IMG/VR virus record: IMGVR_UViG_3300015261_000015
Location: 1-30,731 of that record
Direction: 5' to 3' (one strand)
Origin: a virus
Length of the DNA stretch: 30,731 nt
Position numbers and translations under genes: made by a program. The notes beneath the pieces were generated by a model. That model worked only from the letters and a program-made list of their open reading frames with translations, made no database searches and was not told the origin of the DNA. Shown piece after piece: positions 30,515-30,731 of the stretch; positions within the stretch are counted from its first letter, which is position 1; each line of letters begins with the position of its first letter.

Positions 30515-30534
30515 AAAACGCCTGAAAACGCCCG
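30515..30534. repeat. Tandem 10-bp repeat near the attachment site
   Basis: AAAACGCCTG followed by AAAACGCCCG, 9 of 10 identical and exactly one helical turn apart. Situated between the integrase iterons and dusA, a position typical of integrase arm or bending-protein sites. Confidence 0.45.
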
Positions 30535-30562
30535 AAATCATGCCCAGAACACGTTGAGTAAA

Positions 30563-30731
30563 ATGCTAGATAAACAGAGCCTTAGCCCAGTAAATACGCG
30601 GCCTACGCTGTCTCGGCGCTTCAGTGTTGCACCCATGATGGATTGGACCGACCCCCACTGCCGCTACTTCCTGCGCATCCTGTCCAAGCACGCCCTGCTT
30701 TACACCGAGATGGTCACCACCGGTGCCTTGC
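30563..30731 (+). CDS. dusA: tRNA-dihydrouridine synthase A, 5' part (chromosomal, cut by window end)
   Basis: The frame from the ATG at 30563 encodes [20 protein letters not shown] followed by [20 protein letters not shown] and [14 protein letters not shown]. This is the FMN-binding N-terminus of DusA, which reduces U20/U20a of tRNA. The residues before LSRRFSVAP are poorly conserved and probably come from the phage side of the junction. dusA is a known prophage insertion hotspot whose reading frame is restored by phage DNA. The ribosome site is weak (GTTGAG). Confidence 0.93.
   Translation, partial: MLDKQSLSPVNTRPTLSRRFSVAPMMDWTDPHCRYFLRILSKHALLYTEMVTTGAL
30611..30650. other. Probable region of the right attachment site (within dusA)
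   Basis: The strongly conserved dusA stretch encoding [13 protein letters not shown] is where dusA-associated prophages are known to recombine. The exact crossover cannot be set without the left junction, which is outside the window. Confidence 0.4.

Noticed and set aside
1-30731. tRNA genes, CRISPR arrays, insertion sequences
   Set aside because: No cloverleaf, regular spaced repeats or transposase was recognised on either strand.

Overview
The window is most of an integrated P2-type (Myoviridae-like) prophage and ends on the right inside the host chromosome. The high GC content, the late-gene set (O N M L X, lysis genes, R S V W J I H G FI FII E T U D), a PrtN-family activator, and insertion at the 5' end of dusA all point to a Pseudomonas host, probably of the fluorescens group. 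That host call is an inference from gene content and protein wording. The left end of the prophage (portal, terminase ATPase, left attachment site) lies outside the window.

Bases 1-19379 hold the rightward late operons. They encode capsid protease/scaffold (O), major capsid (N), terminase endonuclease (M), head completion (L), tail protein X, two holin-like proteins, a two-domain muramidase, spanins lysB and nested lysC, tail completion R and S, baseplate V W J I, tail fibre H and its chaperone, sheath FI, tube FII, E and the frameshifted E', tape measure T, and U and D. Two AT-richer cargo genes break this conserved order. A zinc-ribbon/DUF4145 protein sits between S and V with a recognisable promoter of its own. 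An FRG-domain protein follows D.

Bases 20235-21350 form the lysogeny switch. A short P2-type repressor without a cleavage domain is read leftward. It is followed at once by a secreted DUF2511 protein and then by a 52-residue small gene on the same strand, so these look like genes expressed in the lysogen. The intergenic switch has a TTGACA promoter with an 18-bp palindromic operator in its spacer. Rightward from it run a BcepMu gp16-like Cro candidate, a CII-like protein, an Ogr zinc-finger late activator, small proteins, a 950-residue toprim/helicase replication protein, more small proteins, an orphan C5 cytosine methyltransferase with six internal VADPR-type repeats, and a PrtN-family protein.

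The leftward tyrosine integrase (29308-30459) is followed by repeated GTGGTAC motifs and the chromosomal dusA gene, which is cut by the window end. The prophage appears to supply the start codon and promoter region of dusA. Ogr probably activates the late promoters upstream of V and FI, where two TGT-N13-ACAA boxes are visible. The best candidates for undescribed biology are the FRG and DUF4145 cargo genes, the DUF2511 gene co-oriented with the repressor, the repeat-bearing methyltransferase, and a hairpin that buries the start codon of V. No tRNA, rRNA, CRISPR array or insertion sequence was seen. The only gene-poor stretch over 300 bases, 20235-20588, holds a hairpin, the 52-residue gene and a degenerate 16-bp repeat.
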